64,000 nt of DNA from Reticulascus tulasneorum (taxonomy: Eukaryota > Ascomycota > Sordariomycetes > Glomerellales > Reticulascaceae): NCBI GenBank assembly GCA_001557505.1, contig LSAX01000002.1:4526001-4590000 (forward strand). The letters run 5' to 3'. Both the position numbers and the translations under genes were made by a program. Positions 23,696 through 34,101 of the stretch are shown piece by piece. Position 1 is the first letter of the stretch; each line of letters starts with the position of its first letter. The notes under the pieces were generated by a model. That model had not been told where the DNA came from. It worked only from the letters and a program-made list of their open reading frames with translations, and made no database searches.

Positions 23696-24734
23696 CTTCT
23701 ACAATAGTAGATTTGCCGTCTTCGATATTCATCTAAAGAGTCTCCATGGGCGGGGCACTCCCCACTGCCTGGCGATTCTTCCTATTCAGTTGCAGACAAG
23801 GCGCTGGAATAGAGACTATTCCATGAACCATCAATCAATTAAGCATTTGCGGGCAACTGGCCCTCATCTCGAGTGAAATTTGCGGTTGATAACTACATTG
23901 ACAGAGGAAGGGGACGCTTCCAACGAGTTGGCTGTCGAGGAACGCTGGCTGGCATCGTCTCCCATCTCCCGCCGGCAAGTATTTACCTACTTCATGTGCG
24001 ATATCGCCGTTTTCTTACCAGATTGACATTTCTCCTGTGTATCGCCAACTGATATCTATCTAAGAGAGGACGTAAACCGATCGTAATGCGGAGCTGCCTC
24101 GAACATGCACAGATGATGCTGCCGAGAACTTGGCGACGAAAGCTGCAATTCAACAGGCAACGCCTCCACCAAGCTACTCTTTACTGTCTTGTCAGAAAGT
24201 TCACTTGCGCAACACAAGTTCCGTCCTCATTTTCAGCGTCTTGGAACACGACGCCACAGCGTATCATTGCCTGTGGCTACCGAGTACCGTTTCCCGTAGC
24301 ACCTCAAGAGCAATTAAATCAGTGAGCCCAAAGTATCTTTTCCAACAAACAACAAATTTGATGATAGAATTTTCAACTTGTATGTTGAGATAAGAAATAT
24401 AAAAGATATCTGATAGATAATACTTTGCTTAAATTTTATTTTATAGAATTTATCGTAATATCTAAAGATTCAATGGTATATTACGATTTTACATCTATAC
24501 CCCGGATAAGATATGCTCTTCTTCTTTGTTGACTTGCCCCATTATGGCTGACTCCTCTTCCGGCTAAGCAACCCGCATTGGCCACCAAGAAGTAAGTTAT
24601 CTTGCCACCAATTCTTGAAAGCGAGGTGTAGGCTAAGTTATAGGGGTGCGAATAATGGCACTCGTGGCTACCGATCAACCCCCCTGCTACACGGACAGCC
24701 CGTGAAGGGTGGGTAACCCATTACGTACCATGCA
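23696..24734. other. Gene-free interval, AT-rich at 24360-24480
   Basis: About 1 kb with no supportable gene. AT-rich sequence at 24360-24480 is compatible with converging 3' ends: the DUF1996 gene ends from the left and the repeat gene from the right. Confidence 0.5.
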
Positions 24735-26716
24735 TCATTTAGAGCAAGTGCATGCCGTCAGCCGACACGAGTTCCCCCCGGTCGTATAATCGTCAAGACT
24801 CTCGAGATAACACGTAACCGGCGCTGGCCCAATCCCACCAGCGGGCGAACCCTGCTCGCCGGGAGATACTGGAACCGAAGGCGCGCCCGTATTAGCTGTC
24901 GGCATGTACCCACATCCCTGATGTGGCCCGGCCTGACAGACTCCTAGAAAGTTACCGCTGGAAACTCTCGCGCCGCGACAATCTGAAAAGTCACAGTCTG
25001 ATATGGAGCCACATCTTTGCGGGGTCCCGGAAACGGGCTCGCATTGGCATCCCTTGTAGAACCTTTTACAACTTGCGGCTTTGGTCTGAACATTGTCGAT
25101 GCTACCTTCGCAGCCGCCGCCGAGGCAGGATGAAGGCTTGCCGCAGGAGGCGCGAGTGGGTTTGCAGTAGCACCCAGGGAAATTTTTGCGACAAACGGCG
25201 CTGTTGCTGTTTGCTTGATACGTGCCTGCGCAGCCGTTGTTATCACAACTCTGAGCGGCGCTGCAAGTTTGCTAACAGACGGTGAGTATCAGTCAGGTTC
25301 ATCTATTTCCGCTTATGCACAACGTTTCAAATGTAGAGAAAAGACAGCTTTCACTCACTGCAGTTGGATTGCATTTGCAACCAACAAAGTTCCCCATGCA
25401 GCGCGCGGTGGGCGAGAGCCCTCCCAGCGCCCGGCACACCCGTTGTTGTCGCAGGACTGTTGGGCGCCGCAGGTGTTATCCCTCGGATTGCATTCACACG
25501 GAGCATAAAAGTTCCTACACTGCGGCCAGGGATTAAGGCCAACATACCCACCGTTGCAGTTGTTGGCATTGCAGCTCTAACGTGGACCGCATGTTCCCTG
25601 GGTAGGAGTGCAAGGACAAGTAGCAAACCTGTCCTTGCACGTGGCCTTCCCGTCCGAGTTGAAGGTCCCGGCGCAGCCGTTCGAGTCGCATGAGGCCGAG
25701 TTCCCGCAAGTGCCAGCTGTTGGGTTACACTCGCAGCCGCTGTAGAAGTTGGCGCAGTACGCTTTCCCGTCACCCATGTTAAATGCTCCCGCGCAATTAT
25801 TCGCATCGCAGGACTATATAGCACCGCATGTCCGTGGAGTGGCATTGCACGTACAGCCGCGGAAGAATGCTTTGCACGTTGCTTTGCCGTCGCTGTTAAA
25901 CGTGCCGCCGCAGCCGTTGTTGTCGCAGCTCTGAGCGGCTACGCACGTGTTTGGCGTAGATTGGCACTCGCACCCCCTGAACCAATTGGTTCAGTATGCT
26001 TTTCCATCACTCAGCGTAAACTGGCCGCCGCAGTTGTTGCTGTCACAAGATCCTTGAGCACCGCAAGTGCTAGTAGTCGGGGTGCATTGGCAACCAGCAA
26101 AGGCATTTTTACATGTCGCAACGCCGGTAGATAAATCAAACGTCCCGGCGCAGCTGTTGGCGTCGCAAGATTGAGGACCACCGCAAGAGAAGCCGGGAGT
26201 GCTGATAGAGGGAACGCATGTACAGCCTCGCAGTAAAGCCGACTTACAGGTTACGGCGCCGTTCACAACAGTGCCTTGGCATTTGGTAACTTGGCACGAC
26301 GCTGGACTCGGAGAACAAGCTACAGCAATAGTTGTAGTCGAAGCGATTGGAGGGGGAGCGGTAGAGCTCGTGGTGCTAGCTGAGCTTGCTGTTATCGACT
26401 GTGCTGCCGAGGTGGACGACGAACCTGATGTTGACGGAGGCAGTCCGACAATGACAGAGGATGGATATATGAAGAACCGAATTGGCCGGTCCGTCTTGGG
26501 ATATATAGCAGGGCACAGCTCTGGTCCTCGTCTCAAGAGATGAGCAATATCGATTGTGGCTGTAGAAGCGGCGCGAAATCTGGAATCGTTAGTAAATCAC
26601 GTCTAGTATTACTTTTTGTTCACGTGCCGCAGTTTATGCTCATTGTCAATTTTGAGACCAAATACAAGTTGTATGTTTGATGTTAGCAGGACAAGGAATG
26701 TCAAACGCCTAAGCAT
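24735..26716 (-). pseudogene. Broken gene for secreted 11-unit Cys-rich repeat protein
   Basis: Start at 26716 gives a signal peptide (MLRRLTFLVLLTSNIQLVFG). The frame then needs a very short intron (about 33 nt, 26587-26619) to reach a Ser/Thr/Ala linker and tandem Cys-rich units. A normal 87-nt intron lies at 25272-25358, and the frame ends at 24735. Three in-frame stops interrupt the array: TGA at about 25992 (a Cys codon in sister units), and TAG at about 25812 and 25577, both where sister units have CAG (Gln). A 2-nt-type frameshift near 25425 breaks unit 8. The reading is otherwise well preserved, so decay is recent. Annotating this as an intact gene would need splicing I cannot see. 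Confidence 0.7.
24960..26322 (-). repeat. Tandem about 40-residue, six-Cys protein repeats (11 units)
   Basis: Unit consensus: C-D-x-N-x-C-x-G-T-F, then 6-10 residues with DGKA, then C, then F-x-G-C-x-C, then T-P-T-x-x-T-C-G-x-x-x-S. Units are about 120 bp long. Eleven are recognisable: the first is divergent, units 2-9 are close, the last two are degenerate. Each has six cysteines in the order C-x4-C-x(8-11)-C-x(5-6)-C-x-C-x(6-8)-C. This looks like a chain of small disulfide knots in an extracellular protein. I do not recognise a named family. Confidence 0.75.
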
Positions 26717-27448
26717 CGGGACTGTATTGAGGTTTCCCGTAACTTGAGAATAATCAGTTCTGCCAAGAGTACACTACCAGGTCCGGGAAATCAGATCATT
26801 AAAAGAGTAAATGGGCCCGAGACCAGAGTCCCAAGTGACCTCGCTATGTAGCTAATTGGGGATGGGCGGGCGTTTAATTTGGAGTTCTCGGATGATCCCG
26901 CGACTCCATTATACAGCCATCTTCCAATTTTAGACGTGAGGAACCGTAGAAAAAGTTAGCAGAATAAGTTTTAGGGGCCCAAAGGTGGTGAGGCTTTAGT
27001 TTTCAGCATCGACAAGGTTTCGCCTAATCCAAGGGTCGCCGCATGCAGGTGAAGCTCGTGTTATGGGCCGCACGACCTTTGTCAGTCAGTCAGCCCTAAC
27101 GAGAGCGGAGCTGAATAGCTTACGAATGGGAAAAATGTCACGAATGAGCGGGCTTCCGCGCTCTAGACTCGCTAGCGAACGAGAGGCCAACCTCAATGCG
27201 GAATGGGTGCAGGTTTGTCAACATGCGCCAAGGCGTTATGGCGGAGATTGAGATGACTTGAACAGATGTCACGAAGTTGCAAAATCATTCGACTCCGGCG
27301 GTGCAGCGGGGACAGTTCGGGATACTCAAGTAGGAATTACCCCCCCCCCCCGCGTGACACTTGAGAAGAGGATGGAGACACTGCCATCTCGTCTCTGTTG
27401 TGACTCTCGTACCAGCTCAATTTATCATTGACTACCAGAGTGCCCAGC
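26717..27448. other. Promoter interval with C12 tract
   Basis: 732 bp between the divergent starts of the Cys-repeat pseudogene and the WSC-protease gene. A run of 12 C lies at 27340-27351, about 100 bp before the WSC-protease start. No gene. Confidence 0.5.
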
Positions 27449-30400
27449 ATGCGCCTCGCAAGTGTGGCAATTCTTGTCGCGCTCGCGCTGTCTCGAATCG
27501 TCAGTTCACAAACGGTGGTTTGCAATACTCTCTTAGATGGATGCAACAGAGGTGCTACTCATGAAGTGAATCTCAGAAACGCAATTGCTCGATTCGAAGA
27601 TAACAAACTCTACGGCGGAGCGGCTGAGAATGTCATATTCTCGACCTCCCTCGCGGGCTTCGTCCTGGGCCAGGTATCATACTCCTGCGAAGGTGGCGCT
27701 GTCCCCCCCGCTGTAGTTGGAGAGTTCATCCGAGCGCAGTAAGTCCCTTCTCCCTTGAGCCATCTTTTGGCTCCTCGATTTTGATGATCATCCAGGCTAG
27801 AGGGTGTTTTGGCCTGCCCAAATCGATGCGGATCCGTGACCGTCCCGGGCGGCAATGGCAGATGTGGTCTTGCAATCTTGATAGCCGAAGGTGTCAGCAG
27901 CACGACTTGTTGGTCGAAGGCCATTAACATCGTTCCCACCGGCCAGGCGGGGCCAAAGCCTGTTGAGCTCCCCTCTTCTGGCACATTTAATTCCATTGGC
28001 TGCTGGACCGACATTTGGGACTCCAGAACTCTCGGCGGGGGGTCTCAGACCGAGCCCGGCATGACCATTGAGCGATGCGTTCAGCTTGCGGGTACTTCAC
28101 GGTACGCGGGAGTGGAATACGGGACGTAAGTGTCACTCGAGGTCTTTTCTGACTATGTTCTTCGCTAATAATATCGGATAGAGAGTGCCACTGGGGCAAC
28201 ACAATCGGTTCAGTGTCAAGGCCGGCTACCGGCCTGTGCGATATGGCCTGCGGTGGCCAAGCGACCGCACTCTGCGGAGGTGGAAACCTCATCAATATCT
28301 ACGAAAACAGCAAATACCAGATACCCGCCCCTCCCACTGGCACAAATCCCGGCGTTGGCTCCTTTGTCTACACCGGATGCTATGTCGACTCTGACAATCC
28401 ACGGGCTCTTACAAATCAAGTCCAGGATCCTAGTATGACTGTTGCGAAGTGCGTCGATCTTGCTAAATCGTCCCGATACGCCGCTATTGAGAATGGAAAG
28501 TACGTATTTGCCACTTGACAGTCTCTACGCTTGATCCTGCACACCATCCGCTAACCCTTAGATACGCAGTGAGTGCTGGTATGGCAACACGCTAACCTCC
28601 TCCGTCGGTGCTGGTTGCACAACACCATGCGGCGGTAACACAACCGAGGTCTGCGGTGGTGGCTGGCGCCTCACACTCTACACCAATCGAGATTTTGGCC
28701 TACCGCCTACAGCTACTGCCGAGATAGGAAACTTTGAACACAAAGGGTGCTTTACTGATAGCGACACGGTGCGTAGTCTGCCTAACTCAGTTGTAGATGC
28801 CACGATGACTGCTGCGAAGTGCATTGTCATAGCCCAAAGTAACACAGCGAGATATGCGGGCTTGGAAAATGGAAAGTAAGGCCCCCTTCCTCGGGTATTC
28901 TTCTTGTCTTCCATTACCAGCCCAACCCATTGCCTATCCAAAACCAACGTTTGAAGCTAACATGTAACAAAGTGAATGTTTCTGGGGCAACGTCCTACAA
29001 GGTTCCTCGATCCCCAACGGCTGCGATAAGCCTTGCGGAGGCAACGCCCGCGAACTCTGCGGCGGTGGCTGGCGTCTCACCCTCTATGAAGATTGGTCAT
29101 GGATTGACCCGAACCAGACGGCTGCGGAAATCATTGCGGACCTGAAAGAGCTGTCTGAAATCATCGGCAAAATCTGGGAACAGATCAACTCATGGGAAGA
29201 ATACCTCGATAGCCAACCCCAAGAGAAGAAAGCGAAGAAAGTTCGCTACGTGGGTGCATCCCAAGCTCACGCTAAGCGAGCGGATGCCTTCGCTAGTAAT
29301 GCTATCGAGGTAGCCAAAAGCATGCTCCGGTATTTCCGTAAGTCTCACCTAGTGCATCTAACTTTTGTGCGATCTTGCGTGACGCGTATATAACCGTTCT
29401 TTATTACTGATGCAAATTTGCGAGTAGGTCGCAAGCAGGGCGTCATTCGCAGAAAGCTAGACTCTGGTATCCCGCTCGGAATAGTAAGATGTTCTCCTGT
29501 GGTGATTGCCCCTCCGAAAGTAGTGCTAATATCTCACAGATCAATCATGTTCATCGCAGAGCGTATGAGGACATAGGTAAGTTTTTTCAGGCTCGTTACA
29601 ACTGGGCTCTCCCATACTGACCACACATGGTAGACCACGATGCAGATGAGATAGCCAGGCTCCTCGAGAGGCCCGAGACTGTCCTCCCAACGACGCCATC
29701 ACCGGGACAGATTAAGGCAGGAAAGGATGTGGTTTCCTCATTTGTAAGATCCGAAGAGCCTCGAACAGCTTTCTAGTGCTTAGCTAATGACAATTCCTTC
29801 CAGAGAGCTCTCGTAGGGAAGCCCCCGCTTGGCTTAGTAGGCGCTTCGGGGTTTTGTAAGATAGTCGCGGCGACCACCCTCGTATACACGGTCAACGAGA
29901 CACTAACAAAAGTGAATAGTCTTGCTACTGCTTCTCCTTATTGGTTCGATTGTGGATTTCAACAGTCCAGACACGGATCCGGATCCGACTGGCATTACTG
30001 GTATTACTTCAGTTCCCACAATCACAGGAACCGCGACAGAAACAAAACAAACCACAATTACGACGCAAACCTCAGTTACGACGCAAACATCAGTTACGTC
30101 GACGTCTACTTCAACACTATGTACTGCCACTGCTACCACAACACCCGTCATCATCGTTACTATGGAAGGCACAACAATCGAGCAGTACACGGATCTAGTC
30201 AACAGTCTGCCGGTCAATCGGGACAACGTGAAGTTCACACATCCCGATATTCCAAATGCGAGTTTTTTCTCTTCCGCAACCGATCTCACATCTATAATCT
30301 CCTCGTCTCTTCCACACTCAACTATGTTGTGTTTCAGAGAATGCTAACATTCGTTTTTTCAGTGGTTTTACATCGCTACAATAGATCAATGCACCTACAT

Positions 30401-32095
30401 GGAGCTCTGGGACAACGATATCGTCCTAGCCATGAGCCTCGACGCCCTAGTGGAAGTCGAAGGCGATCCCTCGACGTTCATGGCCGCAACTAACCCGAAA
30501 TCAAAGCGGCAAGGAGCCCCGGCACCGCGGCGGCCCAAGCCCGTGAACAAGTACATCCCGCCAAGCTCAAGAGCACCAACGAATGACTCTGGTACCATCA
30601 TCCCACACGATTACAGGCCATGGCTCTATAAGCGCGACGTGCCGAGTGATAGTAGCCGGTTTAAAGTTCAAGATCCCAGTCCAGGACACCTCTCATGGCT
30701 CAGTCAGATAGGCCGCCTCGGTCAGAAAACCGGACCGTTCTATGACTTCGAAGAGTATATGATCGACGATCCAGATGATCGTATAACGAGCCCGCAGCCC
30801 ATCGTCTATGTCATTGATGTCGACTTCCAGAACACTCATAGGGTATATTTCATCTTTTACTACCTGTCGACGATTTATTCTCGCATAAGAAGAGGCTACT
30901 GACACGGGTCTCCGAGCAGGATCTCCAGCCAGCGGTCATGGATGCATTAGGTATCGACTCCACCGGACAAGTCTTGATACCGCAGACAGCTGCTGTATTG
31001 AATCACGGGACTTGCATGGCATCGCTCGTCGCAGGTGCGTATTCCGGGGCTGCAAAGCGTGCCAGGCTAGTCACGGTACAGCTGGATAGTTTGGATAGGT
31101 CTGTCCTTTTCGGAATCAGGACGAGAAGAGCCATGTTTGCCATGATCCAAATCCTGCTGCATTCAACCAGGAACAACGCCCTTGGCATGAGTGTTCTCAC
31201 TATGAGTTTTGGTGAGTAATCTAGGCGCACTCGTGACAATTCGACAAGAAAGAATCTTGTTGAAGACTGACCAATTTGTTCCCATCTCTAGGCATCCCTC
31301 GAAATCAAATGGAATGGCCCGTACCAATCCCTAGGGATCCTCGTATTGTTGGCAAGTTCGAAGACGTCTTTGAAGTCTACTTGCCCGTACTGTGGAATGC
31401 AGGCATTGCAACCGTTTCCAGCGCTGGCAACGGCGACCAGCTGAGTGACAACCTACTCGTGAGAGATCTAGCGTGGCAGACACCACGGCGCGTAGGTGGG
31501 CGAGACACAGGCCATGTCGTGGTGGGCAACTGCTTGCCAGATGGCTCCCGCAGAGCAGGTTCTCAGTTCCGAGACGGGGAGAACCGAGGAATCTTGTCGA
31601 TCTATAACATGGGGTGTAATGTTGACTGTGCCGTATCAGACCCCGCTCGCGATCTTTGGGACACTGAGCCTGACGGCACATCCCAATCGACCGCCATCAC
31701 CGCCGGCATGATGGCCTACTACCTTGCCGATCCTATTGTCAGAGCCAAAGTCAACCGGCTCGGCCCAGGCCGAATGGCGTACGAGCTCAAGAAGCATCTC
31801 ATAGAAACATCAATGGCTCTCAAGGGAGACGGCGGACAAGCTGACGGCATCCCGCGCGCAGCCCTGGGCGAGTATGTACCTTGCCAGCCTGGCCTGTCGG
31901 GTAGGCCGGCTGTTGTTGAACCTTTTAACCCAGGCCCAGGACGGGCTCGCTTCTCTGTTCTCGAGCCTGTGACCCAGGGCAAGAATGTGATTTATTCAGC
32001 GGCTGTGAGTACACGCATATCATCTCCTTGCCTCATAATCAGATACTGACGGACTTTTGCTACAGCCACTACCGCAGTGCTGGAACATGCCATGA
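27449..32095 (+). CDS. WSC x3 - transmembrane - subtilisin-like (S8) protease
   Basis: Fourteen exons (27449-27738, 27796-28125, 28182-28499, 28570-28875, 28973-29337, 29428-29483, 29540-29576, 29634-29743, 29804-29855, 29920-30257, 30363-30842, 30920-31211, 31292-32004, 32066-32095) give 1238 residues. The order is: signal peptide; uncharacterised Cys-rich domain (CPNRCGSV); three WSC domains (GCWTD, GCYVD and GCFTD, each with C.GG...LCGGG); a helical Glu/Lys segment; a hydrophobic span (FFLLLLLLIGSIV); a Thr-rich stretch; an I9-like pro-region; a KR site (YKRDVP); and the S8 domain with Asp in VYVIDVD, His in NHGTCMAS, SSAGNG and Ser in GTSQSTA. WSC domains bind wall glycans, so this is probably a surface or secreted protease. 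The intron at 30258-30362 appears to be GC-AG. Confidence 0.85.
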
Positions 32096-32880
32096 TGCGC
32101 TTGCTTAGTTTTCCCTGCCTACATTGTATATCCAGGAGAGCTGAGTGCTTTTAAATCATTCGTGGGGCATAGGATCATCAAGCCGGTGAAAGACCATTCG
32201 GGACTTTAAAACTCTATGTAGAGCCAGCATGCCATTGGACGTCTTACTGTACCAATGGCGTGTTGCATTTTTATCCAAATACATGAAACCAGCTCATACG
32301 CATTTCAAGCATCTTCCTGTTCATAAACCACTCATTTTAAAAAAGAGGACAGCCCCGTCACATCTTTGCGCCCCTTTGTGGAGTTCCACTCATTGCCGCC
32401 TCTTACTAAGGGTTAGTGAGCTCAGCAAGTGTCTGACTGTATTGGCTTTCGCCACGTGCCACATAGGATAAACTTGAATCATAATGTAGTCAAGAGGCCA
32501 TCGTAATTCCGGGCCTAGCAATTTGTAACACGACAGATCTTGGGTCATTTGGCAGCCGCGTGTCCTCTTGCGGTCGTAGGCAGTGTAAGCCCCCATTTTC
32601 ACGGAAAGGACAAAACGTGAAAGTTGTAAGGTACCCTAGCATATTCCACAAAGACATTGACAGGTTCGCGAAGAGATACAGTGGTGAACAGATTTCTACT
32701 CATCACAATAAGTTTATAATTATGAATAAACCATCTCGAAGTGGCATGTATTACACGCTTTCCCGGCCTTTTAGCCACGGCCAGTTCCTATCAACAGCCA
32801 GGGTGGAATTTAAGTAATCGAACATCGAGATCATCAACACTTGATCTTCATAATCGTATCATCGGGAGGTCCGCTGCCCT
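32096..32880. other. Convergent 3' interval
   Basis: 785 bp between the converging ends of the WSC-protease and the xylanase. AT-rich in places, no supported gene or RNA. Confidence 0.5.
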
Positions 32881-34101
32881 TTAAAAGAGCATCTTGCTCT
32901 GACCCACGGTTATTGAGCGCTTCCTCTTGGGCTTGCAGGCGCCTGTCGCGTTCTTTAAAGCAGCGATGGCACCGTAGTATGCGGGGTGCTTGCTGAAGTC
33001 ATCGAACCAGAGCAGCGCGTTACCCTCTCCGTCGAACACATAAGGCACCCAGCTGAAGGGATCATAGAAATCCCACAGTGTGATTCCTACGCAAGCATCG
33101 ACCTGGGCGCAGGCACCGACAGACTTTGAAGATTGTTAGCAACAACTACTGCGAGATCTTGATTCGCATACTCACGTTTCGGTAGGCCTCCTTTTGCCAC
33201 TCCAGGTTGGTCTCGTTGAGAGGCAACTCAATTCTCACATCCAGCTCGGTGAGCGCAACCTCGACACCAGTCGCCGCATATGACTGGATGACGGCAATTT
33301 GCTGATCCAGCGTCGGGGCCCTGTGCGCAACCAAATGCGCCTGCATGCCCACTCCATCAACCTTGATACCAGCATCCTGGAGCATCTTGACGATGCGGAT
33401 TGCTCCAGCGCTCTTGGCACCTGGTGACTCAAGATTGTAATCGTTGTAGTAGAGCTTGGCAACTGGGTCTGCCTCAGCGGCAACCTGGAAGGCGAGCTTG
33501 ATGTACTCTTCACCAAGGACCTTGTAGAAGACGGATTCGCGGTAGGTGCCGTCCTCGTTGAGAGCCTCATTGACGACATCCCATGCGTAGCATCGGCCTT
33601 TCCAGTGAGCTGCGACGGTGGAAACGTGTCGCACGATCACGGCGCGGAGCGTCTCTGGTGTCCATTCCGTGGTCTCGACCCAGGGCGCCAGTTGGCTGTG
33701 CCAGACGAGAGCGTGGCATCGCAGGATTTGGCCGGTCTCTGCAGCAATAGATGAGACAATCTCTCCTTCGGTGAAGTTGAATACGCCTGGCTCAGGCTCG
33801 ACAAACAACCACTAAGATACAGGTAAGCAAAAGGGGGACGAGTTTGGCGCGCGAAGCTGGTAGAATTTGTTACCTTTTGGCCATTGGTCGGCGTGGTCTG
33901 GCCAAACTCCTCCGTGTCCCTCAGGATTGCATCGTACGTTGAGTACGACGCCTCAAGACCAGCACGTTCGCGCTGTCCTGGTGAATCTGTCGCCGCGCCG
34001 AAGTACTTTAGTCCGGCTTTCTTTGCGTACGCATCGAGCTGAGCCGAGGCAAGCGGCAGGGCTGCTGCCAGCAGTGGGACAGTGAAAGATTCGAAACGCA
34101 T
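32881..34101 (-). CDS. GH10 endo-1,4-beta-xylanase, three exons
   Basis: Exons 33874-34101, 33176-33811 and 32881-33123 give 368 residues. Signal peptide about 1-20 (ending PLASAQ), then the GH10 start DAYAKKAGLKYFGAATDS. Conserved sites: RCHALVWHSQLAPWV (residues 107-121), acid/base Glu158 in WDVVNEA, YNDYNLE, and nucleophile Glu265 in ALTELDV. The end shows TLWDFYDPFSW. There is no carbohydrate-binding module. A basic tail (CKPKRKRS...) extends the usual C-terminus by about 15 residues. The enzyme cleaves the beta-1,4-xylan backbone of plant hemicellulose outside the cell. It sits on the opposite strand between the two WSC-protease paralogues. Confidence 0.95.

Noticed and set aside
24944..25246. 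Ala-rich 100-residue minus-strand frame
   Set aside because: It is the wrong frame of the last Cys-rich units; the Cys-containing frame on the same strand is clearly the conserved one.
25577..25992. TAG stops in the Cys-repeat gene as A-to-I RNA-editing sites
   Set aside because: Fungal editing recodes UAG to UGG (Trp), but sister units have Gln at these positions, so the codon pattern fits C-to-T mutation rather than editing.
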